Source of the DNA: Pseudomonadota bacterium
GTDB lineage: Bacteria > Pseudomonadota > Alphaproteobacteria > Rhizobiales > Xanthobacteraceae
Reading direction: 5' to 3'
DNA length: 64,000 nucleotides
NCBI GenBank assembly: GCA_023388935.1
Contig: JAEWFG010000008.1
Location: 49,822 to 113,821 of the forward strand
How positions within the stretch are numbered: the stretch's first letter is position 1; the number at the start of each line of letters is the position of its first letter. The notes under the pieces are model-generated. The model was not told where the DNA came from, ran no database searches, and was given only the letters and a program-made list of their open reading frames with translations. Below, piece after piece: positions 1-7,421 of this stretch. The position numbers were made by a program, and so were the translations under genes.

Positions 1-261
1 GTGGCGACGACCGGCGAACCGGTCCAGGCCAATGTGAAGGTGCAGAAACTCAATCCCACCGCCCAGGTGATCTTCGACAACAAGTTTACGCTCGACCACA
101 CCGGCGACGAGAAGACCGCGGTGCGGTTCCGGCTCGATGCGGAAGGAAAGGTGGTCAACGTCGACCAGCGGCCGAAATCGCTGCTGGAAACCTTCCGCAG
201 CGGCTGGCGCAACGGTGCCGATCTCGACCCGAGGACAGGGGTGAGGATACGCCGTGAGTAA
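1..261 (+). CDS. Unknown protein, probably 5'-truncated by the window edge
   Basis: The reading frame is open from the first base, so the GTG at position 1 may be internal and the true start may lie outside. The visible 86 residues are soluble, charged and beta-like, with no signal peptide or membrane segment. The stop overlaps the GTG start of the next gene by 8 bases, which implies translational coupling in one operon. I do not recognise the family. Confidence 0.6.
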   Translation: MATTGEPVQANVKVQKLNPTAQVIFDNKFTLDHTGDEKTAVRFRLDAEGKVVNVDQRPKSLLETFRSGWRNGADLDPRTGVRIRRE

Positions 262-859
262 TCTGCAGACGGTCATCCTCACGCTGTCGGTCGCCTACGC
301 CGTCATCGGCGCGCTGCTGCTGGTCGTGCTGGTCTATGCACGGCTGCACTGGTCGCTGAAGGCGGTCGCGGTGGTCGTGACCAGCGCCTTCTATGTCGTC
401 AGCTTCAGCGAGATGCGCGGGCTGCTCGGCTGGGCGAGCACCGACCGGCTGCCGGCCTCCTTCAAGCTGCTCCAGGCGCGCATCGTCGAGCCGCATTCGC
501 TGGAGGGCGATCCCGGCTCGATCTATCTGTGGGTCGAGGAACTCGACGAGGACAATCGTCCGAGCGGCATCCCCCGGGCCTTCCGCGTGCCCTACAATGA
601 CACGCTGGCCGACAAGACCCATGCGGCGGAGAACGAGATCGCGGCCGGGCATCCGCAAGGAGGGCGCGCGGCGGATTTCGGCGGCGGCGAGGGCACTCTC
701 ATCGACCTGGTCCGGGAATATGTGACGCCAAAAGCCATCCTCGAGACCAGCGGCGGTGATTCCTCGACCGGCGAGTTCATCGCTCCGCCGGCCGGCGCGC
801 AAGGCGTCGTGTTCACACCGCTGCCGCCGCCCCGAATGCCGCCGAAGGACGAGCAATAG
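254..859 (+). CDS. Unknown membrane-anchored protein
   Basis: This 201-residue protein opens with two closely spaced hydrophobic segments (about residues 5-27 and 33-50). A soluble domain follows, then a proline-rich tail ending PPPRMPPKDEQ. That pattern suggests an inner-membrane anchor with an exposed domain. The GTG start sits inside the end of the preceding frame, so the two genes are probably co-translated. G/C third-position bias is normal for the window. No family recognised. Confidence 0.7.
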   Translation: MSNLQTVILTLSVAYAVIGALLLVVLVYARLHWSLKAVAVVVTSAFYVVSFSEMRGLLGWASTDRLPASFKLLQARIVEPHSLEGDPGSIYLWVEELDEDNRPSGIPRAFRVPYNDTLADKTHAAENEIAAGHPQGGRAADFGGGEGTLIDLVREYVTPKAILETSGGDSSTGEFIAPPAGAQGVVFTPLPPPRMPPKDEQ

Positions 860-975
860 GTCCTTCACCATCCCGGCACAGCCAAGCTGGAAAAGGGCGC
901 CGCGCTGGCGCATCTTTGACGTCCCTCAATTTTGGCCTTATCGGCTTCCGATAAGCCTTTCAGGGTGGAGGGTGC

Positions 976-1716
976 GTGCTCCTAGCTGTCTTCTCGGATA
1001 TCCACGGTAACCGGCAGGCGTTCGAGGCGTGCCTGAAGGTGGCGCGCGCGCGTGGCGCGGAGCAGTTCGTCCTGCTTGGTGATTTCGTCGGCTATGGCGC
1101 CGATCCGGAATGGGTCGTGGATACCGCGATGGGTTTGGTCAAGGAGGGCGCCATCGCCGTCCGCGGCAATCATGACGAGGCGGTCAACACCACGACCGAG
1201 ACCATGAATGTCGAGGCACAGATCGCGATCGAATGGACCCGCGGGCGGCTCGACATCGCGCAGCGACGGTTCCTCGCCGGGCTGCCGATGCTTGTCGAGG
1301 ATGGCGACCGTCTGTTCGTGCACGCGGAAGCCTCCAATCCTCAACGCTGGCACTATGTCCGCTCGACGGCGGATGCCGCCAAGAGCCTGATATCAACGCC
1401 CGCCCACGTCACGTTCTGCGGCCACATTCATCGCCCGTCGCTTTACTCGATGTCGGTAACGGCGAAGATGACGAGCTTCGTGCCCAAGACGGGTGTCTCC
1501 GTGCAGCTCCTGCGCGGACGGCAATGGCTGGCCGTGCTTGGCTCGGTCGGCCAGCCCCGCGACGGCGATCCGTCCGCGGCCTTCGTATTGTTCGACACGG
1601 TCTCGTGCGAGATCACCTATTGCCGCGCGCCCTATGACATCGAGACAGCGGCGAGCCGCATCCGCGAGAACGGCCTGCCACCCTGGCTCGCCGACCGGCT
1701 GTCGCAGGGGCGCTGA
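976..1716 (+). CDS. Calcineurin-like metallophosphoesterase
   Basis: A 246-residue protein with every metal-site motif of the calcineurin-like phosphoesterase fold: D8-x-H10-x-N12, G35-D36, the GNHD motif at 64-67, H116, and GHIH at 149-152. It is compact like the YfcE/PP2A-like bacterial enzymes and has no signal peptide, so it should act in the cytosol on a phosphoester. A GGAGG lies just before the GTG start. The kinase gene follows after only 5 bases, so the two are almost certainly co-transcribed as a phosphatase/kinase pair. The substrate is unknown. Confidence 0.88.
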   Translation: MLLAVFSDIHGNRQAFEACLKVARARGAEQFVLLGDFVGYGADPEWVVDTAMGLVKEGAIAVRGNHDEAVNTTTETMNVEAQIAIEWTRGRLDIAQRRFLAGLPMLVEDGDRLFVHAEASNPQRWHYVRSTADAAKSLISTPAHVTFCGHIHRPSLYSMSVTAKMTSFVPKTGVSVQLLRGRQWLAVLGSVGQPRDGDPSAAFVLFDTVSCEITYCRAPYDIETAASRIRENGLPPWLADRLSQGR

Positions 1717-1721
1717 CCGCG

Positions 1722-3155
1722 ATGCCAAAACCCCTGGTCAAGCCCGGCGCGGAGATTGACGGTTACACCATCGGCGAATGCGTCCATGCAGGCGGCATGG
1801 CGACACTGTGGACGGTCACCCATCCCGACATCGACGTTCCGCTGCTGATGAAGATTCCGCGGGTGTCGGAGGGCGAGGACCCCGCCGCGATCGTCTCCTT
1901 CGAGATGGAGATGATGATCCTGCCGCGGCTTGCAGGACCCCACGTGCCGTCGTGTTTCGGCACCGGCGATTTCGCCCATCAGGCCTATGTCGTGATCGAG
2001 CGCATCGTCGGCACCACGCTCTACAAGCGGCTCCCTGACCTGCCGTTGCCTTACGAGGAGGCGCGCCAGCTCGTCGCCAAGATCGCGGTCGCGCTCGCCG
2101 ATCTGCACCGGCAGAATGTGATCCATCACGACATCAAGCCGAGCAGTATCATGTTTCGCGAAAGCGGCGAGGCGGTGCTGATCGACTACGGCCTGTCGCA
2201 CCACGACCATCTGCCGGACCTCTTGCAGGAGGAGTTCCGCCTGCCTTACGGCACCGCGCCCTACATGGCGCCGGAACGGCTGCTCGGCGTGCGCGACGAT
2301 CCGCGCAGCGATCTGTTCTCGCTCGGGGTGCTGCTCTATTTCTTCACCACGGGCGAGCGGCCGTTCGGGGAGGGCGAGACGCTGCGTGCGATGCGGCGCC
2401 GGCTGTGGCGCGATCCGCACCCGCCGCGCAAGCTGCGCAGCGACTATCCGCCCTGGCTCCAGGAGGTGGTGCTGCGGTGTCTGGAGATCGAGCCGGTGTG
2501 GCGTTATCCGACCGCCGCGCAACTCGCTTTCGATCTCGCTCATCCGGACCAGGTCAGGCTCACCGTGCGCTCGGAGCGGCTCAAACGCGACTCCATCAGC
2601 GTCGCCTGGCGGCGCCGCTTCAACCAGGGCGTCATGCAGCCGCGCGCAAAATCGGGTGTCGCCGCGCAAATCGCATCGGGCCCGATCCTCGCGGTGGCGC
2701 TCGACACGGTGGAAGGCGCGCCGGAGCTGAATGAGGCGCTGCGTGTCACGACCGGGCGCATTCTCGCCACGCTGCCGTCAGCGCGGCTCGCCTGTGTCAA
2801 TGTGCTGAAGCTCAATCGGATCGCGATCGACAAGACGCTGGACGAGCAGGGTTCCAACAAGCATATCGATCGTCTGGTGGCGCTCAGGCATTGGGCCGCG
2901 CCGCTCAAGCTCGACGAAAGCCGGCTGTCGGTTCATGTGCTTGCGGCCGTCGATCCCGCCGCTGCGCTCCTGGAGTTCGCCGAGGCCAACCAGGTCGACC
3001 ATGTCATCATCGGCGCGCGGCAGAACTCGTTCAGGCGCTCGCTGCTCGGCAGCGTCTCGGCCAAGGTGGCGTCGGAGGCGACCTGCACCGTCACCGTGGT
3101 GCGGCCGCCGCGGCTGGCTGCGGATGCGGCTGATGCCGGCGAGGCGGCCGGATAG
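1722..3155 (+). CDS. Ser/Thr protein kinase fused to a universal stress protein domain
   Basis: Residues 12-285 form a Hanks-type kinase domain: the ATP-binding lysine is K44, the catalytic loop is HHDIKPSS (135-142), the metal loop is D155-Y-G, and an APE-like APYMAPE follows. The loop departs from the usual HRDLKPxN and DFG: R is H, the loop Asn is Ser, and F is Y. Residues 320-470 form a universal-stress-protein domain ending in the usual GSVSAKVASEATCTVTVV pattern. No membrane segment is present, so this is a cytosolic kinase rather than a PASTA-type receptor. It lies 5 bases after the metallophosphoesterase gene. Activity is uncertain because of the Ser at the loop Asn position. Confidence 0.88.
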   Translation: MPKPLVKPGAEIDGYTIGECVHAGGMATLWTVTHPDIDVPLLMKIPRVSEGEDPAAIVSFEMEMMILPRLAGPHVPSCFGTGDFAHQAYVVIERIVGTTLYKRLPDLPLPYEEARQLVAKIAVALADLHRQNVIHHDIKPSSIMFRESGEAVLIDYGLSHHDHLPDLLQEEFRLPYGTAPYMAPERLLGVRDDPRSDLFSLGVLLYFFTTGERPFGEGETLRAMRRRLWRDPHPPRKLRSDYPPWLQEVVLRCLEIEPVWRYPTAAQLAFDLAHPDQVRLTVRSERLKRDSISVAWRRRFNQGVMQPRAKSGVAAQIASGPILAVALDTVEGAPELNEALRVTTGRILATLPSARLACVNVLKLNRIAIDKTLDEQGSNKHIDRLVALRHWAAPLKLDESRLSVHVLAAVDPAAALLEFAEANQVDHVIIGARQNSFRRSLLGSVSAKVASEATCTVTVVRPPRLAADAADAGEAAG

Positions 3156-3182
3156 ACCGCCCCCCGGATTTCGGAGAAAAGC

Positions 3183-3368
3183 TCAGGCCACGTGAGCGGC
3201 GACACGCTTGCGGCGGATCGGCCAGGCGAAGTGCGGACCGGCTTCGCCGTGATCCGCGCTGCCGCCGAAGAAATGAATGATCTCGCGGCAGGGTTCGCAG
3301 TTGAAGAGGTTACGCGACGCGGATGCCTGGGACATTTCCTTCAGGCAGTTCGGGCAGTGCGGTTTCAT
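3183..3368 (-). CDS. Small zinc-ribbon-like protein
   Basis: A 61-residue protein with two C-x2-C pairs (CPNC near the start and CEPC about 20 residues on), consistent with one bound zinc, followed by a basic tail. It is the last of three small reverse-strand reading frames in a row (3578-3712, 3393-3572, this one) with gaps of 5 and 24 bases. No specific family recognised; a regulatory or accessory role is only a guess from size and the zinc motif. Confidence 0.6.
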   Translation of the reverse strand: MKPHCPNCLKEMSQASASRNLFNCEPCREIIHFFGGSADHGEAGPHFAWPIRRKRVAAHVA

Positions 3369-3392
3369 CAGTCGATGGTCCAGTCACGAATT

Positions 3393-3572
3393 TCAATGTC
3401 GGCGCGCTGACCGGAGCGGATGATCCGGGTCCGCCGTCCCGCTCCCGGTGTCGTCGCGCATCTCGGCTTCGGCGCGCTCGAGCCGGCCGAAGAAATAGTC
3501 GAGGTCCGGATGCGGACGCCGCGGGATGCGGCACCTGCGCTTTGGCTGTCGCTTCACGAGCGCGATCTGCAT
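3393..3572 (-). CDS. Small basic protein, hypothetical
   Basis: A 59-residue frame starting at ATG. It starts 5 bases after the stop of the 44-residue membrane peptide and ends 24 bases before the zinc-ribbon gene. Third codon positions are overwhelmingly G or C through its length, as in genuine genes here. It has an Arg/Lys-rich first third and the acidic stretch DLDYFFGRLERAEAEMRDD. Function unknown. Confidence 0.45.
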   Translation of the reverse strand: MQIALVKRQPKRRCRIPRRPHPDLDYFFGRLERAEAEMRDDTGSGTADPDHPLRSARRH

Positions 3573-3577
3573 TTGCG

Positions 3578-3712
3578 TCAGATCCGATCGCGACGGGCGA
3601 TGCGTCCGGAACGCGCCGGAACCTCTGCCGGTCCGGCCGTTGGGCCGAACATGACAAACGCGCTGAAACCAAGCCACAACGCCACGGCAGTCCAAACCAG
3701 GGTCGTCGTCAT
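3578..3712 (-). CDS. 44-residue single-span membrane peptide
   Basis: A short reverse-strand frame that begins MTTTLVWTAVALWLGFSAF, giving one membrane span (about residues 4-24), followed by a Pro/Ala segment and an Arg-rich C-terminus ending ARRDRI. A GGGAG motif precedes the ATG. Its stop is 5 bases before the start of the next small gene, consistent with an operon. The N-out/C-in topology fits the positive-inside rule. No family recognised. Confidence 0.5.
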   Translation of the reverse strand: MTTTLVWTAVALWLGFSAFVMFGPTAGPAEVPARSGRIARRDRI

Positions 3713-3863
3713 GAAGCGCTCCCGCGAAAAAGGCAGGAATCACTAGTAGTGATTTGCGCGAATCAGGGAAGTCCGGAGGAGTACGGAATTTGGTTGCAAT
3801 TTGGTTACGCACTGCACCGGCAATAGCCGCAGCTCTTGCCGCTGGGGCGAGCGACGGTGAGGC

Positions 3864-4565
3864 TCAGATCGCTTCGCCGCGTGCGCCGGCAGCGGCGTTG
3901 CGGATCGCCGCGATGTTGGTCTTGTAGGCGTCCTGCGTGCCGCCCCTGAATACGGACGTGCCGGCGACGAAAGCGTTGGCGCCGGCCGCAGCCAGGGGAC
4001 CCGCGACGTCGGGACCGACGCCGCCATCGACCTCGATGTCGATCGGTCGCCCCGCCGTCATTGCGCGGATGTCGCGGATCTTGCCGATCGCGGAGGGGAT
4101 GAAGGCCTGGCCGCCGAAACCGGGATTGACGGACATCACCAGCACGAGGTCGATCAGGTCGATGACGTATTCGAGCGCGCTGACCGGCGTGCCCGGGTTG
4201 AGCGAAACGCCGGCCTTCTTGCCGAGCGCGCGGATTGCCTGGAGCGAGCGATGCAGATGGGGACCGGCCTCCGCATGCACCGTGATGTGGTCGCAGCCGG
4301 CTTTCGCAAACGCCTCGAGATAGGGATCGCAGGGCGAGATCATCAGATGCGCGTCGAAGACCTTCTTCGTGTGCGGGCGCATCGCCTTGATGATGTCGGG
4401 GCCGTAGGAGATGTTGGGAACGAAATGCCCGTCCATCACGTCGAGATGGATCCAGTCGGCGCCAGCGGCGTCCACCGCGCGCACCTCCTCGCCGAGTTTG
4501 GAGAAATCCGAGGCCAGGATCGAGGGCGCGATTGCCAGGGGGCGGGGGGCGAAGGCTTGGGTCAT
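3864..4565 (-). CDS. rpe: Ribulose-phosphate 3-epimerase
   Basis: A 233-residue TIM-barrel enzyme that interconverts ribulose 5-phosphate and xylulose 5-phosphate in the pentose phosphate and Calvin cycles. The family motifs are clear: PSILASD near the N-terminus, HLDVMDGHFVPN (metal ligands H40 and D42), H73, the flexible loop MSVNPGFGGQAF, and EVDGGV carrying D180. Length is normal. It stands alone on the reverse strand; the neighbouring EF-hand gene is divergent, and no pentose-phosphate partner is adjacent. Confidence 0.97.
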   Translation of the reverse strand: MTQAFAPRPLAIAPSILASDFSKLGEEVRAVDAAGADWIHLDVMDGHFVPNISYGPDIIKAMRPHTKKVFDAHLMISPCDPYLEAFAKAGCDHITVHAEAGPHLHRSLQAIRALGKKAGVSLNPGTPVSALEYVIDLIDLVLVMSVNPGFGGQAFIPSAIGKIRDIRAMTAGRPIDIEVDGGVGPDVAGPLAAAGANAFVAGTSVFRGGTQDAYKTNIAAIRNAAAGARGEAI

Positions 4566-4818
4566 GGCGCGGTTTCCGGTGGCGGCCGAAACAAGAATGG
4601 GCCTCGCCTAACATGGGCACCTGCGCCGGGCAATGCAGGGGAGCAAGCCTCCTGTGGGCGGAAAATTCTGCCGCGACAGGCACGAATTGCCGGTGTTCCC
4701 GGGCCGGGCCAACCGCAGTGGAGGCGGATTTCATTGAGCTTTTTGCACTGGCACGGCGCTTGCTCGCTTCATCCCCAGGACATTGGCCGCGGCATGCCGC
4801 ATCGGTTGGAGTTGTGCA

Positions 4819-5592
4819 ATGTTGTTTGCGCTTGGCGCCGTATCGAGCGCGCTCGACGTGATCCAGTCGCTGACGAACCCGAAATCGTCGTCGTCGACGC
4901 AGAAGACGGGATCATCGCAGGGCGCGACGAATCCGTTCGCGATCGACAGCGGCAGCAGCACGACCAGCGGCGCGACCTCGTCGGTCAACTCCGGCAATTG
5001 CGCGCAGATCGCGCCACAGACGATGAGCGCGCTGATCGCGGCGCAAAGCCAGTCGACGGACGGCGCGAGCAGTTCAGCCAGCTCGACCTCGACGAGCCGC
5101 GACGCTGCGCTCAAGGACCTGTTCTCGCAGATCGATGCGGACGGCGACGGCAAGATCACGAAATCCGAGTTCGAGAACGCGCTGGGGGCCGGCGGCACCA
5201 ATTTGGCGCAGGCCGACGACGTATTCTCCAGGCTGGATTCGAATTCCGACGGCAGTGTCAGCCTGGATGAGATGTCGAAGGCGCTGCAGAGCGGCCATCA
5301 CGGCCACCGTCACGTGCAAGGTGCCGGCGGCTCGGGCAGCGGTTCGGATTCTTCGTCGCAGTCGAGCGGCGGGTCGACCGCGACCACGACCACCAACGCC
5401 GACGGCTCGACCACCACCACCGTCACCTATGCCGACGGCTTCAAGATGTCGACGACCGTTCCTGGCGCGTCCAGCGCTTCAAATGGGTCGGGCGCCGGCA
5501 ATTCGCCCTATGACTGGTTCGGACAGATGATGCAGCGCCAGGCCCAGGCCTCGGCGGGGTCCACGGCTTCATCGATGTCGATGAGCGTCTGA
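4819..5592 (+). CDS. EF-hand calcium-binding protein
   Basis: Two canonical 12-residue EF-hand loops are visible, DADGDGKITKSE at 106-117 and DSNSDGSVSLDE at 140-151, so this should bind Ca2+ as one paired hand. The flanks are low-complexity Ser/Thr/Gly-rich stretches, and the tail is Gln/Ser/Met-rich. I chose the ATG at 4819 because GGAG lies 7 bases upstream; an in-frame TTG at 4783 would add 12 residues. The N-terminus is hydrophobic but not a convincing signal peptide. The partner is unknown. Confidence 0.85.
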   Translation: MLFALGAVSSALDVIQSLTNPKSSSSTQKTGSSQGATNPFAIDSGSSTTSGATSSVNSGNCAQIAPQTMSALIAAQSQSTDGASSSASSTSTSRDAALKDLFSQIDADGDGKITKSEFENALGAGGTNLAQADDVFSRLDSNSDGSVSLDEMSKALQSGHHGHRHVQGAGGSGSGSDSSSQSSGGSTATTTTNADGSTTTTVTYADGFKMSTTVPGASSASNGSGAGNSPYDWFGQMMQRQAQASAGSTASSMSMSV

Positions 5593-5621
5593 GCTTAGTC
5601 TTGAGGGCCCCTTCGCCGCGA

Positions 5622-6620
5622 CTATGATCCAAACCGATCCTTCCACGCTGGCAGTGCGCCGGGGAATGGCAGTGCGGTCGCGCTGGAAACGCCGCGTGCG
5701 ATCGCGCGCGCGACCACGTTGGCGGCGACCATGCCGAGTTCGGTGAGTTCGACCAGCGGCTCGATTGGCTTCTCGCAGGTCGCCGCTGCGAACAGCACGT
5801 CGCCGTCCAGCGGGGCATGCACCGGATAGATCGCGCGGGCAAACCCGGTCTGCGCGATCATTGCGAGCCGCTTGGCCTGCGCTTTGCTGAGGATCGCGTC
5901 GGTGACAACGAGGCCGATCGTGGTGTTCTCGCGCTCGCTCGCGGCGGGGCCGCCCTTGATGCGCATCGCCAGCATGTCCGGCGTGAATTCTGGTGGAAGG
6001 CCGCGCCCGCCGAATTCGCCGTTCTCTTCGAACGGCGCGGCCCAGAACCACGGCCCATCGCCGACGGTGACGCTGCCGACCGCATTCACCACCATGAGCG
6101 CCGCGACCTTGACGCCGTTCGCCGTCACGGCCGACGCCGAGCCGAGCCCGCCCTTGAAGGTGGCCGTGGTGGCGCCCAGGCCCGCGCCGACGCTGCCAAG
6201 CGCGAAGTCGGTGCCGGCGGCGGCAGCCGCGGCGTAGCCGAGATCACGATAGGGCGAGAAGCGGCCCCACTTCTTGTCGCCGCCGTTGAGCAGATCGAAC
6301 ATGATTGCACCCGGCACGATCGGGATCACCGCGTCACGGATCTTGAAGCCGCGGCCCTGTTCGGCCAGCCAGGCCTGCACGCCGCCGCCGGCATCGAGCC
6401 CGAAGGCCGAGCCGCCGGAGAGCGCGATCGCATCGACGCGCTCGACCGTGTTGGCGAGATCGAGCAGGGCATCCTCGCGCGTGCCGGGGCCACCGCCGCG
6501 CACGTCGATCGCCGTGACCGCCGGCTGATCGAAAATGATCGCGGTCGTGCCCGAGGCGAGTTTTGGGTCGTCGGCATGGCCGACGCGAACGCCGGTGATA
6601 TCGGTGAGGAGGTTCTTCAC
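5622..6620 (-). CDS. P1-family N-terminal-nucleophile peptidase (DmpA-like)
   Basis: A 332-residue member of the DmpA / L-aminopeptidase-D-esterase family, whose members cleave themselves to expose an N-terminal nucleophile. Family signatures seen are TDITGVRVGHADD, GGGPGTREDALL, SGGSAFGLDA, SVGAGLGATTATFKGGLGSAS and VNAVGSV. The GTG start at 6620 is preferred because AAGGA lies just upstream; an ATG at 6665 is the alternative. The frame stays open much further upstream, but that stretch shows no family match. Substrate not predictable; probably small peptides or beta-amino-acid amides. Confidence 0.88.
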   Translation of the reverse strand: MKNLLTDITGVRVGHADDPKLASGTTAIIFDQPAVTAIDVRGGGPGTREDALLDLANTVERVDAIALSGGSAFGLDAGGGVQAWLAEQGRGFKIRDAVIPIVPGAIMFDLLNGGDKKWGRFSPYRDLGYAAAAAAGTDFALGSVGAGLGATTATFKGGLGSASAVTANGVKVAALMVVNAVGSVTVGDGPWFWAAPFEENGEFGGRGLPPEFTPDMLAMRIKGGPAASERENTTIGLVVTDAILSKAQAKRLAMIAQTGFARAIYPVHAPLDGDVLFAAATCEKPIEPLVELTELGMVAANVVARAIARGVSSATALPFPGALPAWKDRFGS

Positions 6621-6806
6621 GACGATGTTTTCCTTACGCTCGATTTTGCGATGCGATAGCGGCATTATCCGTATCCGTCGGCCGATGCGCCCGTCAATCG
6701 CGGCGTCTGCACGGACAATCCTGGCTTGACGCTGCAGCGGTGCGCGAACAATCTGGGGATGATGCGAGGCGACTGCGCCAACCCTCCATCGAGCGGGGTC
6801 TTCAGG

Positions 6807-7421
6807 ATGCTGAGCTGCATGGTCGATGCCATCGGCTATGTCTTGCCCGCGGTCAGCTTCATCGGCCTCGTGGTCGGGGGCATCGCCTTCCTCACGAACC
6901 AGCCCTATCGCGACGAAATCGACCATGCTCTCGGAAAATTGAAAATTCCCGAGCGAATGCTGCCGTGGGGCTATGATGCGGGGCAGGTTCGGGAGGTGAA
7001 GGAGAAGCTTGGCAAAGAGTTCGCGGAGGATCGGCGCACGCTGCTCGACGTCTATGTCAGCCCGGTCCTGTACTGGAACGATATCGTGTTCGCGGTGGCG
7101 ATGGCGGTATTCGCAGCCTCGCTCTGGCTGTGGGCCCTGCTTCAGTTCGAACCCGCAGGCCTTGCGCGGTGGCTCGTGATCATCTTCTGCGCCAGCGCCG
7201 TGGTGTACGGCATTGCCGACGTGGCCGAGGATGTCATCCTCGCCCGGTTGTTGAGCCGGAACACCTTCTCCGATGGGGAGGTGCGTCTTGCGAGCGCGCT
7301 GACGCAGATCAAGGTGGTCAGCATGAGCGGTTCCGTCGCCGGTGGGCTGGCCTTCCTCGTGTTGAACGTATTGACGCCGCACAAGACCTACGGGCGGGTC
7401 AACTCGCCAGCGCCGTCCTGA
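6807..7421 (+). CDS. Unknown integral membrane protein
   Basis: About 204 residues with four to five hydrophobic segments. One is near the N-terminus (YVLPAVSFIGLVVGGIAFL), three are central or late, and a charged soluble loop lies between the first and second. The start is uncertain: in-frame ATGs occur at 6759, 6807 and 6819, and none has a strong ribosome-binding site. The last 23 bases overlap the 3' end of the convergent histidine kinase gene. No family recognised. Confidence 0.7.
   Translation: MLSCMVDAIGYVLPAVSFIGLVVGGIAFLTNQPYRDEIDHALGKLKIPERMLPWGYDAGQVREVKEKLGKEFAEDRRTLLDVYVSPVLYWNDIVFAVAMAVFAASLWLWALLQFEPAGLARWLVIIFCASAVVYGIADVAEDVILARLLSRNTFSDGEVRLASALTQIKVVSMSGSVAGGLAFLVLNVLTPHKTYGRVNSPAPS

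Noticed and set aside
4783..4818. Longer N-terminus of the EF-hand protein from a TTG
   Set aside because: The ATG at 4819 has a well-placed GGAG; the extension adds a Cys-rich stretch unlike a signal peptide.
6621..7382. Upstream extension of the P1 peptidase frame to 586 residues
   Set aside because: The extra 250 residues are antisense to the membrane protein gene, rich in His/Asp/Arg, and match no peptidase N-terminus. A normal start with AAGGA exists at 6620.
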